64,000 nucleotides of DNA from Microstegium vimineum (taxonomy: Eukaryota > Streptophyta > Magnoliopsida > Poales > Poaceae). The DNA is taken from the NCBI GenBank assembly GCA_022036555.1, contig CM039137.1, positions 6,760,319 to 6,824,318 of the forward strand, in the 5' to 3' direction. Numbering within the stretch: the stretch's first letter is position 1; the number at the start of each line of letters is the position of its first letter. Shown here one piece after another: positions 42,807 through 55,600 of the stretch. The notes under the pieces were generated by a model. It was not told where the DNA came from. It ran no database searches and saw only the letters and a list, made by a program, of their open reading frames with translations. A program made the position numbers and the translations under genes.

Positions 42807-45800
42807 TCACTCTTTTGAAAAGAACTCGTAGGCTGTATGGTATTTATCGAGGACAACATTGTAGAGTGGATGGATTGGCTCCAGCAAATTAGAGTAAGGT
42901 CCAAGCACATGCTGAGGTAATGGGCACGAATCCGTATCAGTCATGGCACTGTACTGGCTAACTGAGAGGCCACTGAGGCAGTAGCATGAATGATAGTGAT
43001 CTCTGTTCTTTCCAGGCTTATCCCTCAAACCTCCCTCTAGTACCTGAGTTACAGAAGCAGTTGTAATCTTAACTTATCTGAGATCTCAACTCCACAACAA
43101 ATACTCCCTCCATTCCAATTTATAGGTCATCTTGGCATGTTTAGGAACATAACTTTTGCTATGCATCTAGACATCGTATATCTAGTAGGTGCAAAAGCTA
43201 TGTAACTAGAAAAGCCAGAACAACCTGTAATTTGGGACAGAGGGTGGTAAAAACTATAATAAGATGGAATTGCAGAATTTCACATTCTGTTGATAAAACT
43301 CTGCATATGAAAATAATATTGTATTTAAAGTTATCTAACCTGAGAACAAAGTAGGATGTATTGTTGCAGGGCAATGTTATGGAAGAGTGGGCCAATTTGA
43401 TTGCTCTGTTGTATAAAATCAAATCCAAACTTCGCATAATCCACAGCTTCAGGAGGAGAACAAGCAAAACACATGAGTATGATGACATAAATCAAGCCCC
43501 CCGAATACGTTAGTTCAGTTCAGGTGATGATCTTATCGGTATTGTTCGCTCACCCACCTACTAGCAAATATACAGCAAAACTGGTCTCTTAAGTTATCAG
43601 TACATTGCTGCATGGTACGCGGAATAAAGAAGTGACAATCAGTTACAATTTACATCTATCTGGAACAAGTTCTATTTATTGTTTTAAAATTTTACAAAAA
43701 CTTCTTTCATATTTATTACAAACTAAAATGAAGGAATAATGTTCATTTCATAAGAAAGAAATGGATGGCTCTGATTCTTACCAGAGGAAGACTTTTTTGC
43801 ACTGCACCCAAATGAACTGGTGCTGCAGGCATCCTCTCCTGATGGTCTTTTGCAGGAATATGAGTACTTCAATTGCTTATCAACAATCGTAATTAACTTT
43901 TGTGTTAAAGCAATGGCACCTCCCTGGTCACACACCAGATTTCAGACATGGAGCACGACATGTGGCAAAATAACAGTAGACATGTTACAATTACCTGCCA
44001 AAAGGAGTAGCAACCGTCAACCAATTTATTAGTTCGTCCTTGAAATCCGCATTCCACTCCTTGACGAAAAGCCACCCAGCTCTAAATAGTGAAGATGTCA
44101 ACAACAATGCCCAATGGTATTGTAATAAGAACAAATGTTGCATGAGCCAAATACACAAGTATAGACTACTTGTCACGTATTTTCACCAAGGACCTAAAAG
44201 AACAACTTCATGATCTAACACACAAAAACACATCATAATTATAGAAGTAAATTAAATAAACTAAGGGAGGAAGAGGTTGTCTTACGATCAAGCTAGGCAA
44301 GTCAACTTTCTCTGCCTCGTTAAGCAGGATCAGAGCAGCCAATCCACAGAACGTATACCTTATGAAAGCAACTTTTGTTAATGTTCGTAACATACAAAGT
44401 TGGAACTTCACAGAAATCCTCAGAAACATACCCACCATGTGCTTCAGCATAAGGCTCCCCAGCAATACCACCTTCATAAGTTTGACAACTGCAGTCATAT
44501 AGTATATCAATTGAGCAACATTCTGGAAAAGAACTGTGACCAAGCAACAATTTTGCAACTGAAAAAATTGCATTTATATAACACAAACAAAACCTTGCTA
44601 TGTGGTCGCCAATGCCTTTTGCCAGTTCAACATCAAGAATATTCACAAGGCTGGCAACCTAAGGTGAACATCAGAAAATATCAAGTAACTGCAGAAAAAT
44701 CGTGAAGGATCACAAGAAACTCACCGATATAGCAGTGTAGGAAGCACGGACATCAATTTCACCACCATCATGCATTCTAGGGCAAAGGAAAAAAAAATGA
44801 GTGGCAGGCAGCACTTCAGATTGAACTACAAATGAGAAAGTGGTCTCTGTACATTATGCATGCTGATACGTTGCATACCTGAAAGCACCTGATACATCTT
44901 TCATCCCAAGCATAAACTTGTACAGGTTGCCCCTGACCAACAAGGTAACATTATTAACAAAAATGACTCATGTAAAGCAGACCTTGTTTTAGAGCAACCA
45001 TGAGATTTATTACCTATTGATTGATGACAGTGCTCTTTCACTCCCTATTGTCACAAGTGTATTTACGGCAGAATAAGTCGTAGCTAGGTGAGGCAACTGC
45101 AAAGGACATCGGCAAAAGAATGTATAAAAAAAATCTATACTTTACCCTCTTGAATGACTCAACATAAATGAACCCAAACAAACTATATTAATCAATAACA
45201 ATCAAGATTTCGGGTTAAAAACTTATGCTAATTGAATAAGAAGGCTAAATCAAAGCACCCAATTCATGTAGCTTTGCTATAAAAAAAAGATAACCTTGAG
45301 TATACAAATCCAAAGCATAGTACCCACCATCACAGGCAGGTATTTTTTTTGTTACATGGACATGCTAATATCAATTAAAAATGTTACAATTACAACCAGG
45401 TGATTAAAGAGGGATTTAATGTGATTGCAAAAACAAACATATATGTCCTCAATGTTTCATTGGACATATCCAAGACTAATGCATGCACTGATGCACTGCA
45501 TGAATCTAAAATCCAAAGATATTATCTAGCTCAAAAGTGTGGGCCTCAAAAGGTTTTGGGATTGGAGCAACCTGTCCAGGTCCACCACCATATCCACCAT
45601 CTTTATCCTGACATCGAGCTAAGAAGTCTATGATATCATTCTCAAGATCATCATCAAGTGCTTCATCCAGCAAAGCAAGTGAATGAATCATCCAGTAGCA
45701 CAGCCAAGGGCGACTGAAACCAATTAAAAACAATGCCAGAACAAATAAGCATTAGTGCCACAATAAAACAGGATATTCTAATGATAACTTAACCATGCGC

Positions 45801-46409
45801 AATCATTACTTGGCATCTAGAACATGAAACGCTGGCCCGAGATGCTTCAGCCCAGGTGTCAGATACTCAATATGTTGATCCCGCCACAGCTCTAGCCTGC
45901 ACAGAAAACAATTCGGCAAGAAAAGCCTATGATGAGGAGGCTGTGGACACCCTAATATCAATCACATTCGGAGTGATAAGACCCTATCGAACAACACATA
46001 ACTAGCAGTATTAAGCTTTTGTAAGCACCAAATCAGGAAACCAGCACTGGACTATCTGATGCCACAAGTAAAGATTATCAGAGGACTAGACATTTTTCAA
46101 GCTACAGCCTATAAAATTCTCAAATATCCAAACTAAACCCATGCGTTGAGATCCGCCTACCACTTCCGGCAGCCGGGGGATATCTCCTAATTCCTAATAA
46201 AAGTGAGAAGACTAGCGTGCGCTCGGGGTTTCTCACATGATGGATTTCGTGTTGGGCGCGGCCCCGAAGAGGGCGCGGTAGATGTCGCCAACCCTGGCCT
46301 CCACCTTCATCTGCTCCACCTGCGTCACCGTGAGCCTCGGCAGCTCGGGATCCACTGCCGCTGCCGGGTCGTCCCCGGTGGGAGGCGACGACTGCGGGGA
46401 GGGGTCCAT
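42807..46409 (-). CDS. FTB: Protein farnesyltransferase subunit beta (ERA1-like)
   Basis: Catalytic beta subunit that, with the alpha subunit, adds farnesyl to CaaX proteins in the cytosol; Arabidopsis ERA1 acts in ABA signalling. Thirteen exons, in transcript order, join in phase to 452 aa: 46409-46237, 45896-45810, 45713-45572, 45096-45014, 44932-44879, 44776-44725, 44658-44594, 44488-44432, 44358-44286, 44081-43995, 43923-43782, 43446-43340, 43043-42807. Prenyltransferase alpha-alpha repeats are clear (CQDKDGGYGGGPGQ, TYEGGIAGEPYAEAHGGYTF, QGRTNKLVDGCYSFWQ). The zinc ligands Asp and Cys are in LVDGCYSFWQ and the His in RDHYHSCYCLSGL. The start at 46409 (MDPSPQSS) was chosen over an upstream in-frame ATG at 46583, which adds a low-complexity stretch. 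It faces the DYW-PPR gene across a 465-bp gap. Confidence 0.95.
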
Positions 46410-46874
46410 GGACGCAGCGGCCTGGGCCGGAGTCGGAGTCGGAGGCGCGGCGCCGCCGCTTGGCTGCGCTCTCGAGTGCTGCTGCCTGCGGTTCGGCTGC
46501 GAGCTCTGCTGCTGCGGCGGCATGTGCGGGGTCCGGCTCTCGGCTGCTTCGGTGTTGTGATGATGGGCCTCGGAGTGGAGCAATCTTTCGATGCCGCGAG
46601 ACGGGTGAGCCCAACAAATGATTCATTGAGCGGCCCAGTCACTGATCAGAACTATTTTACCCAGCCCAATTGGCAGACTGAAGCCCCGACGGCTCCGCAC
46701 CGCAGCAACTCATTCCACAAACACGCGAGTACGCGACGCACGGCCAACCGCAGGCAGCGCTTCTGCTTGGCGGCCGGAGGCAGCCGCCGCTTCTTCGCCT
46801 TCGCGAGGGTTTTAGGGCGAAGAGAAAGGGGAGGAGGCAAGCTCCGAGGGAGGTGCAGAGGGAGAGGGTGGGAG
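46410..46874. promoter_or_regulatory. Shared divergent promoter region of FTB and the DYW-PPR gene
   Basis: Only 465 bp separate the two start codons, which point away from each other, so both leaders and core promoters must fit here. GC content is high near both starts. No TATA box is evident on either strand. This fits a TATA-less bidirectional promoter, which is inference. Confidence 0.55.
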
Positions 46875-49632
46875 ATGTCTGCCATGGTTGGAGCGCGCAG
46901 GGCGCTCTTAGCCGCCCGGTTCTCCTCTCGCGGCGCCATCGCGGCGTCGGCTGCGCCAGCGCCCCTCTACTGGCGCGTGGATTCGCCGCCCAGGTACTGT
47001 GCCACTACCTCGGCGGTGTCTCGTTGATTCATATGACTCGATGCTATTCCTTGTTGCTAATCTTTTCTTTTTCTTTCTAGACTAGAGTTGGGAGATCTTC
47101 TCTATCGATTTTGTTCTCTGTAAACTGTTCATCTGTTGCTAAGAACGGAACAGAATATAACTTTTTTTTTTCTAAAAAAAATATAGCCAATTGTTCGGGG
47201 AAGGGAATTTCTATTCATTGTGGGCTGATTAGAACATGAAATGACACCTTGGTCCTTGGCATAGACGCATAGTAATTCTAATTCGTGTTTTATGTTCATT
47301 AGAACGTCGCTTGTTACTTTTAATCCTAAAAATATGTAGTTTCACTACTTATCTGATCCAGATGGGGAAAAAAACACTTAGCTGTTACGAGCGACATTGC
47401 ACCTGAAAATTTTCAATTCGGGGTCATCCTAAAATCATGGTTCCTTTATCTTGCAGACTTCCAGCTGAAAGAGTTTGTCTCCAGTCTTGGGTTCCACATC
47501 GAGGGGCTGGCAGCTTTGCATCTGAACGTACTGATGAAGACTATCAGCGCGAGTGGGGACAAAACAAAGCAGGTAGCTATGCTGACTCCCGTTCGAACGG
47601 CTCTAACCTCCAACTCCAGAGAGATGTCCCTTCGGCTGGTTCCACAGCAGGTATTCACAAAAATAGGGGTGTGGATGTTGGTGGCAGTTCTGAGCAACAT
47701 TACAGAAGTGGTGGATCATATGGCTTTCAAAACAGTCATCAGCCGTATACTGGTGCAAGACCGAATAATGGGACATCTGGATATAATGCATCTCAACCTT
47801 ACAGAGGTAGTGGTGCATACAGCCAGCAAGGCCTTGATGGGTATTTTCCAAATGATCATCAACAATACAATGGCACACAAGCTAATAGTACATATAGTTC
47901 TGGATACAACACCCAAAGTAACCAGAAGATTTATCAAGGAGAGGGAGCTAATTATGGGCAGCACGGATATGGTCCTTCAGGACAAGCATGTCCAAACCCA
48001 ACTGGAAATAACCAGCGAGTTCACAAACAGCAATATGTTGATAATAGATCTGGGGGAAGTTATCCAGACAGATCGGGGAATCATCCCTCCCAGTATGTAA
48101 ATCCAACTCATTTCCATAAGGAGCATGCTGCAGGGTTTCAGCAAGGCAACAATAGTAATTTTGGATATAATGCTTCACAGGCGTATCAAAGCTCTCATTT
48201 CACTAGGCAAACTGATGCACATAGTATTCCTCAAGGATATTCTATGTACCAAAATACAGATGCACAACACCTCTCTTATGGAGTTCATCAAGAAAAACAT
48301 TCACATGTGCAATCTGCTGGGTCATTTGGGAACCACTTAAACAGTGCACCTCATGAAGATCACAAATATCACCAGTCACTACAGGGCAACCCTTCAAATG
48401 TTGGTTCACCTTATGAAGTACCTAGTGAAGCTGGTGGCAAACACAAAGGTACTGTTGAAGAACTGGAGAAGTTTTGTGAAGATGGCAATGTAAAAGAAGC
48501 TCTGGAAGTTCTGGCTATGCTAAAGAAATACAGAATTGTGCTACATGCTCCTCAGTACTTCAGATTGATGCAAGCATGTGGTGATGCAACTGCGCTCTCA
48601 GAAGCAAGATTAATACATAGTCAAATATCTGAATCATCACTTGTTGTTGACACAGATTTTCAAAACAAAATTCTAGAGATGTATGTTAAGTGTGGTTCAA
48701 TGGAAGATGCAAAGAAGCTTTTCAGTTCTATGAATCATCATAATTTGACTTCTTGGAACACTATAATCTCAGGTTTTGTGCATAATACTCTTGGTGAGGA
48801 AGCAATAGATTTCTTCAATCAGTTTAAGCAGACAGGGGATAAGCCAGATCTTGGCATGTTCAGACATGTTTTCCTGGCCTGTGGAATTTTGGGCTCTGTT
48901 AATGAAGGAATGTTGCATTTTGAATCCATGCAGAAAGATTTTGGCATACATCCCACTATGGAACATTATGCAAGCATTATTAGTATGCTTGGACAGTCTG
49001 GCTACATTGCTGAAGCTTATGAATTTGTGGAACAGATGCCTGTGGAACCAAGCATTGAGGTATGGGAAAATTTGATGAACATGTGTCAACTTAATGGGGT
49101 TTTAGAGCTTGGAGATCGTTGCGCTCAAATCATAGAGCGCTTGGATTCTTCTAGGCTGAATGAACAGTCTAAAATGGGTCTTTTCCCCGTCGATGCTTCA
49201 GACCTTGCAAAGGAAAAGGAAAGGAAAAAGGCGGGTGTCGCAGAAGCTCGGAGCAAGGTCCATGAATACAGAGCTGGAGACCGTTCCCATCCTGACACTC
49301 TTAAGATCTATGAAGAGCTGAGGTACTTGTTGGCTCACATGAAGGAAGCTGGGTATATTGCTGACACTCGATTTGTTCTTCACGATGTTGATCAAGAAAC
49401 TAAAGAGGATGCTTTACTGGCTCACAGTGAGAGGCTGGCTATCAGTTACGGTCTTATGACAAGTGCTCCCCGCTCACCTATTCGAGTTATAAAGAATCTT
49501 CGGTCCTGTGGAGACTGTCACACAGCTTTCAAGATAATCTCGAAACTTGTCGGCCGTCAGATCATTGCAAGGGATGCAAAGAGGTTCCACCACTTTGAAA
49601 ATGGTGTGTGCTCTTGCAAAGACTACTGGTAA
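46875..49632 (+). CDS. Few-repeat DYW-class PPR RNA-editing factor (MEF8/DYW2-like)
   Basis: Two exons (46875-46993 and 47457-49632) join in phase to 764 aa. The N-terminus (MSAMVGARRALLAARFSSRG) looks like an organelle transit peptide, probably mitochondrial. Residues of about 55-325 are an unusual Asn/Gly/Gln/Tyr/Ser/His-rich region. It is followed by only a few PPR-like units (for example MYVKCGSMEDAKKLFSSM and LTSWNTIISGFV), then E-type motifs and a complete DYW deaminase domain ending FHHFENGVCSCKDYW. The deaminase keeps HSERLAI (zinc His and catalytic Glu) and CGDCH (Cys-x2-Cys). Such proteins edit organellar C to U, often as partners of PPR proteins lacking DYW. The intron splits an Arg codon (AG/A). 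Confidence 0.92.
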
Positions 49633-50502
49633 ACAAGATGATAGAAGTCCACATCGTTGTCAATTTTGATGGGAGCAAGACCGCTATAGGTTGTTTATAT
49701 GCTGAAGGTAGGCTGATGCCTATCGACTCAACATTTAATTAGCTGATAGTTTCATGTCAGGGACATGATGTATGATGCCGTCAGGGACAAACAGGCCCTA
49801 AGCCCATCTAGTGTTCTATTTTGCAGTTCATATGTTAAGCCTGAGTTTTTGCTTTAACGACTGGTATCTCTGATTTGTTACTTGCCACCAAAATAAAACA
49901 GTAGAATGTAATTGGGTTGGACCCCCCTGGCATGTAAACTTTGATTCAGCTGACTACAAAGCTTTCTGACTGCACTCTGTATCCATTGCTTATAGCTAGC
50001 AAAAGCTTGTCCTTGTACCTGTGTTTGGCTTCAACTCTGGAATGGGCTATCTTTTGCTTGGATCAAGAAGCTGGAGCTTCCACGTTGCCAGCGTATATGA
50101 AGTTTGCTTGGATTTCCATGGAAATCTAAAGTTTCGACTGTCACCTCATTACCTGTTTGGACTGCTACATGAACTTTGCTTCTCTAGGATTTTGTGGAGC
50201 ATGTTTTTAGGTGCTCTCGCAATTTACTTTTTTTTTAGCTAAAAAAAGCACGCACGTCCAAAACTTGATTCGAATAAACTATGCTGCAGGGTATTAAGGC
50301 CCAAATGCGTCTAAAAAAACAATCAGCCCATTACTTTGAGCACATTTGATGAATCCAACCCACTCACTGTCAGTTGCTTTGCAACCTGCAGACGGGCCAT
50401 GGGGACCTGTGTTAATAGACCTGGTCCACCGAGCCCCTCGGCGTCGTCGCAAATCTGCAAACAAGCCCAACAAGGGTTTTAGAGGACGAACGGAACCCGT
50501 CG
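49633..50502. other. 3' flank of the PPR gene and upstream region of the NFD6-like gene
   Basis: Presumed 3' UTR to about 50000 followed by a compact intergenic gap. No TATA box is clear before 50503. Confidence 0.4.
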
Positions 50503-51882
50503 ATGGCGGCGGCGGCTGGCGGCGTGCGGCGAGCCCTCGCAGCGCTGCGCTCCGGTTCCCCGTCTACTATCTCTGCAACGCTCTCCCGCCAGGCGGAGGC
50601 CCGTTCTCCGGAGCTGGCAGCCGCGTCCCTGTCGCGCCGTCGCCTCGCGATCTCGAGGTAGCCTGGAGCCTCTGATTCTCTAGCGGAGCATTTTTGTTCT
50701 TCTCCCTGGCTCAGATTCGGTGGTGCAGGGTGCCGGTTGCGGCGCTCGGCAGCGTGCAGGGTTCGCTGATGCCGATGCACAACGCCACCGCGTCGGCGCT
50801 GCTCACCTCCATGCTCGGGCTTAAGCCTGGCTCTTGGGGCTGGCTCTCCGAAGGTAAGTGATTTAATCCGCTTTTGCTCCATTTTGGTGCCGTGATTACG
50901 TGAATGATGCACGCAATTGAGACTTGCTATAGTAATTAACTGTACTGTATCAGACCAGAATCTGGTTGATTAGATCTTCTCTTCAGTGTGATGTTTGTCT
51001 AGTATATATTGAACATAGTTCTGCTATGCAAGTACTTCACCTACATTACACTCCTTTAGGCCCATTTGAGATGGTTATTGAGGACAGGCTACAAATCTAG
51101 GACACTTCAAATTTGAATGTATTCCTGAATTAGAAGTATTGTGCTCCTATTAAGGTAGGCTACTGGCTAGTGCTATATGTGTGACAGTGCCTAAAATTGG
51201 ATCAAAATGGCCTTTATTTTCTGCCTGTTTAGTAGTGACATCTTTGGTGGATGGGATCGAAGAACTTTGATGTATTTTGCATTCTTCTCTTAGTGCTCTG
51301 TATGTTTGTCATTTCCTAACAAATATTATCACCACAATCGTTAGGATGCCCTTGTCTGACTGACCGCAAGTTACTGTTTATGGTGTCTACTAATTTAGCA
51401 TCCTTCCAACGCCATTTGACTAAGTACAGATTGATGTTATGTTTTTTATTAGTATAGTTTTTCTAGCCAAATACATACTTCTTTATGTTTTTTTTCCAAT
51501 CGGCAAGCATTTGATAACATCTTTAAGAAAAACAACTATAGATCTATGAAATGTACTCAAGGGGCATTTAAGGTGTCTACAACACTTTATGCCAGATTGT
51601 TGGTACAGACATTTCCTTATTTGAGTCTGAATCACTCAGTGAAGTTTTTATTTCTTGCCAAATGATTCCATTCTTCTAAACAAGCCACAGCTGCAAGTTA
51701 TATCGATTTCCTTGGTAATTTAGGAATTTTTATGTGTGCATATGATTGACATTTTCAGCAAGCACTACCCAACTGTTTTCAGTGTATCTATCACAAAGTT
51801 TCTGTTCACCCCCATTTGCCTGTTTTGTTCTTATCTATATTGTTCGTTGTTTGTTTCCACAGGATTTGCTACACCTCTATAA
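50503..51882 (+). CDS. NFD6-like small organelle-targeted protein
   Basis: Three exons (50503-50657, 50729-50853, 51863-51882) join in phase to 99 aa. The N-terminal half is Ala/Arg/Ser-rich with no acidic residues for the first 25 codons, a typical mitochondrial or plastid transit peptide. The second exon carries the conserved part, with SLMPMHNATASALLTSML and LKPGSWGWLSEG, which matches the Arabidopsis NUCLEAR FUSION DEFECTIVE 6 family pattern. The last exon is very short (FATPL then stop), as in that family, where the C-terminus is often alternatively spliced. Molecular function is unknown; the Arabidopsis mutant affects nuclear fusion in the female gametophyte. Confidence 0.8.
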
Positions 51883-52610
51883 CAGGAATGGTGTATCCGT
51901 TACAAGAGCCTGTTTTTTTCCACCTTTGTACTAGAGGATTCCAATAAAACTTTTACATGCCTTGCGGAGTACACTCTTGGACCTTTGCTGATGGAATCTG
52001 TACTAAAATTTGCGAACAAAAACTTGTGCTCTCATGTGCCAATTATCTTACTTCTATGATATCAATCGAATTATTCCTATTCCATGTTATCTCATTTTCC
52101 TTGTCTGGTGTGCCATGGGATTCTAGTATGACATCAGCATGGCTAGTATCAAAGATTTGTTATCCGGAGCATCAAAGCACGACTAATATGACGTGAGAAT
52201 GATATTTACTTGCTCGTGCACAAGGTGTGGTACAAGCGATGCAATCTAAATTATAATTAGGTTTATTTTCATCTTTGTGCTCTTAACAAGCAGCAGTCAA
52301 CTCAAATGCTTGATCGCCGATTACCAGATATTTATATCATAATATGTGACGATATATAAGCATGCAAATTATATTTGGGAAGATTTCATTTACAGTCAAC
52401 TGAAATGCTTCAACTGTACATTTCCACCGCCAAAGTTCGCTTGGGGTGAACAAGGGTGTAAACAAAAGTGTGCAGCCAACGGGACATTTTTCTGTTTCTT
52501 CCACTGCCAAACTTCACTTGGAGTGAACAAAGGGTGTAACCAACGGGGCATTTCCTCCGCCGTCGAGGTTACATATTCAATCAAAGCAGCATAATTGTGG
52601 AACAACAGAC
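51883..52610. other. Tail-to-tail gap between NFD6-like and OTS-like genes
   Basis: Contains the 3' UTRs of two converging genes. Two similar segments with AAACTTCACTTGG / AAGTTCGCTTGGGGTGAACA and AAAGGGTGTAACCAACGGG / AAGGGTGTAAACAAAAGTG lie at about 52430-52545, a small imperfect tandem repeat of about 78 bp. Confidence 0.4.
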
Positions 52611-55600
52611 TCAGGCCATCCGAATGTCATTGTCTTCACCTGGATGAAGCTCTGGCTCCCCTGGTCCATCGTCGCCTAGAGCACTATGAAATAGCTCAAA
52701 CAGTTGTGCTTGTATCCTTTGCCGAAGCGCTGAAGCTTCTTCAGGTCTGAACCATCTGCGTCCAAACTAAGAACCAGAGATTGTGCGTTAGTAGTTAGGA
52801 GCCAGCCCTATAAGTGAAGAAAAATAATGGAGCAATGCGATTTGTACCATGCCAAGGTCCTCTTTTGTCAACCTCTCTGGTGCCTCTAGAATAAACCTGT
52901 CAATATAGTAAAGCATAAAGAGGCCACAATCATAGTCGTTACGCTGACGTGGCACCTGGCATGTGAAAATAGAAGGTGGCATTAGAAAAAGATACGTCAA
53001 AGAAGAAAACTTAAGGAAAAAAAGAGCTGCTGCAAAATCATAACAAGTATTTAGAAATACTATGATTAGAATTCCAGGCTTCCTACCTCAACCTTTTCCC
53101 CATAAATATTTCTTGAAAGACGCTTCCATATCCTCCCTGAAAATGGGATATCATAAGAAGAATCCTTCTGTAGGTGCTGCCATTCTGCTTGAATATACCT
53201 GTGATATTATTGGAATGTGGAAATCATGAAAGTTGCAGCAAGACTGGGCTCAAAACCGAACTCTTAGCACTGTAACACTGGTGATTACATACCTCCTGAC
53301 AATGTCAAAAAGCTTTTTACTGGAGTGAAGACCAAGAGAGTCCAAGTGAAGCATTATTGGCCCAGAATCTGCCTCTTTTGTAGGCATGCAAACAATGATC
53401 AAGCTCCAGTGCATCCTAATTTGCATGATCATAATGCGATATCCATTATATACATGACATGTTATACAAGAATACTGTTGCCTAACTGTCAACCAGACTC
53501 CATCGACTATTAGAAAGGTAACCCTTTCTTGTAGCATCTTTACAATTTAGTATTGAAGTATTATCCAGAGAAGAAGCAACTTACGATTCATTAATCGGAA
53601 AAATTATGTATGCTTTCTTAAAAATATCTACACTTCTCCGCCATCTCAGTAGCTTGCTGAATTTTGAGTCATGGTCACCCTGGTGAGGGAATGATTAGAC
53701 CAATTTGCAGATGGTACTAGACAACAATGAAATAAATATAAGAGCAAAAATTAGGCTCCTTTTTTTCCAAAGAAAAAGGCATACAACGTTTTTTTTTTGG
53801 TAAACTGTAGACTTCCTGCTCTCAAGATTAAAGGAATTTGAAGTTATCGATGTTTGCAATTTGTGAATTCATCATCAAAGTTATTAAGGATTATTGAGGT
53901 ATATATACAGTTCGGAGGAAATGTGTGCTCTTAAACCTCGTAGCATTGTACTCGACTAGGAAAATGAGTACAGGAAAAGTTATCTCGACTCTGTGCACTT
54001 AAAGGCATGTTTGGAACAAGCCTTGGGGGGGCACTGCCTGGCCAGGCAGATGATCCTGGCCCAAGGCGTCCAAAATCAGACAACCTGGGAATGCTGCCTG
54101 GCCCAGACAGCTTCTCCACACCATGAACCAATTTCATCTAGTCCACATTTTACTTTACATGTATTAATACGGACAAAATGGTAGTATGGCTAAACCTGAA
54201 TCGGATGGCATGCCGCATTAAAAAATGTGACGCTAGACTACAGTTGCAACTTATCAAGAAAGTGATCGTGTTTATTCTGCGGGTACAGTGGAACTTCCAC
54301 ATTAAGCTAACTCATGCAAAACAGTGCACTATGAAGCTGTGGAAGAGCATGGTATTTCTTTAAATAGGACAGAATCAAGATAGCATTGAAACACAATAAC
54401 CATACCGGCGTAGATAGTTCTTCTTCAAGTTTGCTATAAAAATAAGTGTTAAACATGTATAGATCCCTGCGAGGTCTTGATTTCTTGAGGTACCTGACAT
54501 AGCCATAGTCAGGATGGGGTATATAGAGAGAGAGAGATAATTTATTAAAACCTACATGACAGACATTACTGGATGTTTATAAACCATATGAGGGATAGCA
54601 CTAGTAAATTTGTGATATATGTCATAAAGTCACAAACATCTTCACCAGAGGTTGAACTTCAGCAACTTATCAAACAGTTTGAGGCTACCAATAATTTCCA
54701 ACAGAAGCTGTATGATAAAATGAATATACTTTGCTTTTAAAATGATACACTGATACTTAGAGTTATCCTAAACGCTAAACGGTAAACAGAGGTCACCTGC
54801 CGTTTAGCCTATTATTCGGGCAAAACGGGTGCTTAAACAGGCAAAACGGGTGCTTAAACGGTCAAAACAACCGATCAAGGCCCCGTTCGTTTAGCAAAAA
54901 AAAACTACCAGGAAGAATTCAGGTCGAGAATTGCTATTCAATTTTATATAAGATTTCGTTAGAGGAATGTTTCCGGGCCAGGATTTCCCTAACCGAACGT
55001 GTAATCGTGTAGTGTTTAAACAGTGTGTAAACGTGCTAAACGACTGTTTAGGCGAACAGCGAGACCCAATCAGGTGGCATCTAAAGTCTTGCATTCCACA
55101 GACAGTAAGAAATCTCAGGAGCAAAGCCATGACTGCAGTTAAGTGATGCACGCAGAAGAAAGTGGGAGATAAAAGAGAGTACAGAAAGTTGAAAAGATTA
55201 CTTACTGAAGGCAAAAATTTATAACAGGTGATTTTAAATATTCTTCTGGTTCAAGACATTTCATGTCAGAGTAGCTCAGATCAACCGCTTCTGGATCAGT
55301 GCTGTTGACAAATATAAGGACATCAGAGTGGATGAAGGTAATCTCCCTATGTACATGTACCTCAATGACAAAGAACAATCCCAACCTTGAAGGATAGTAG
55401 ATCTTTGACTCATCCCTACACAAGTGAAATTTCATCAATGAAACACTATCTACAATTGCTCATCATCTTAAATTCTAACTATTTAAAAAAATCTTAAACA
55501 GGTAGAGATGTTACTGTTGGGTTACCACTTGTTAGATATCTGAACATCAGCTGATCTAGCAGGCTCTGTATCATCATCGTCATCCAAGAGAACTACATCC

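Noticed and set aside
46203..47027. 274-residue plus-strand frame crossing the FTase beta first exon and the PPR first exon
   Set aside because: It is antisense to FTB exon 1 and runs through the promoter gap; the spliced models on each strand explain both ends better.
47516..48100. 194-residue alternate frame inside the DYW-PPR gene
   Set aside because: It overlaps the low-complexity region and is a frame shadow of the long, domain-bearing frame.
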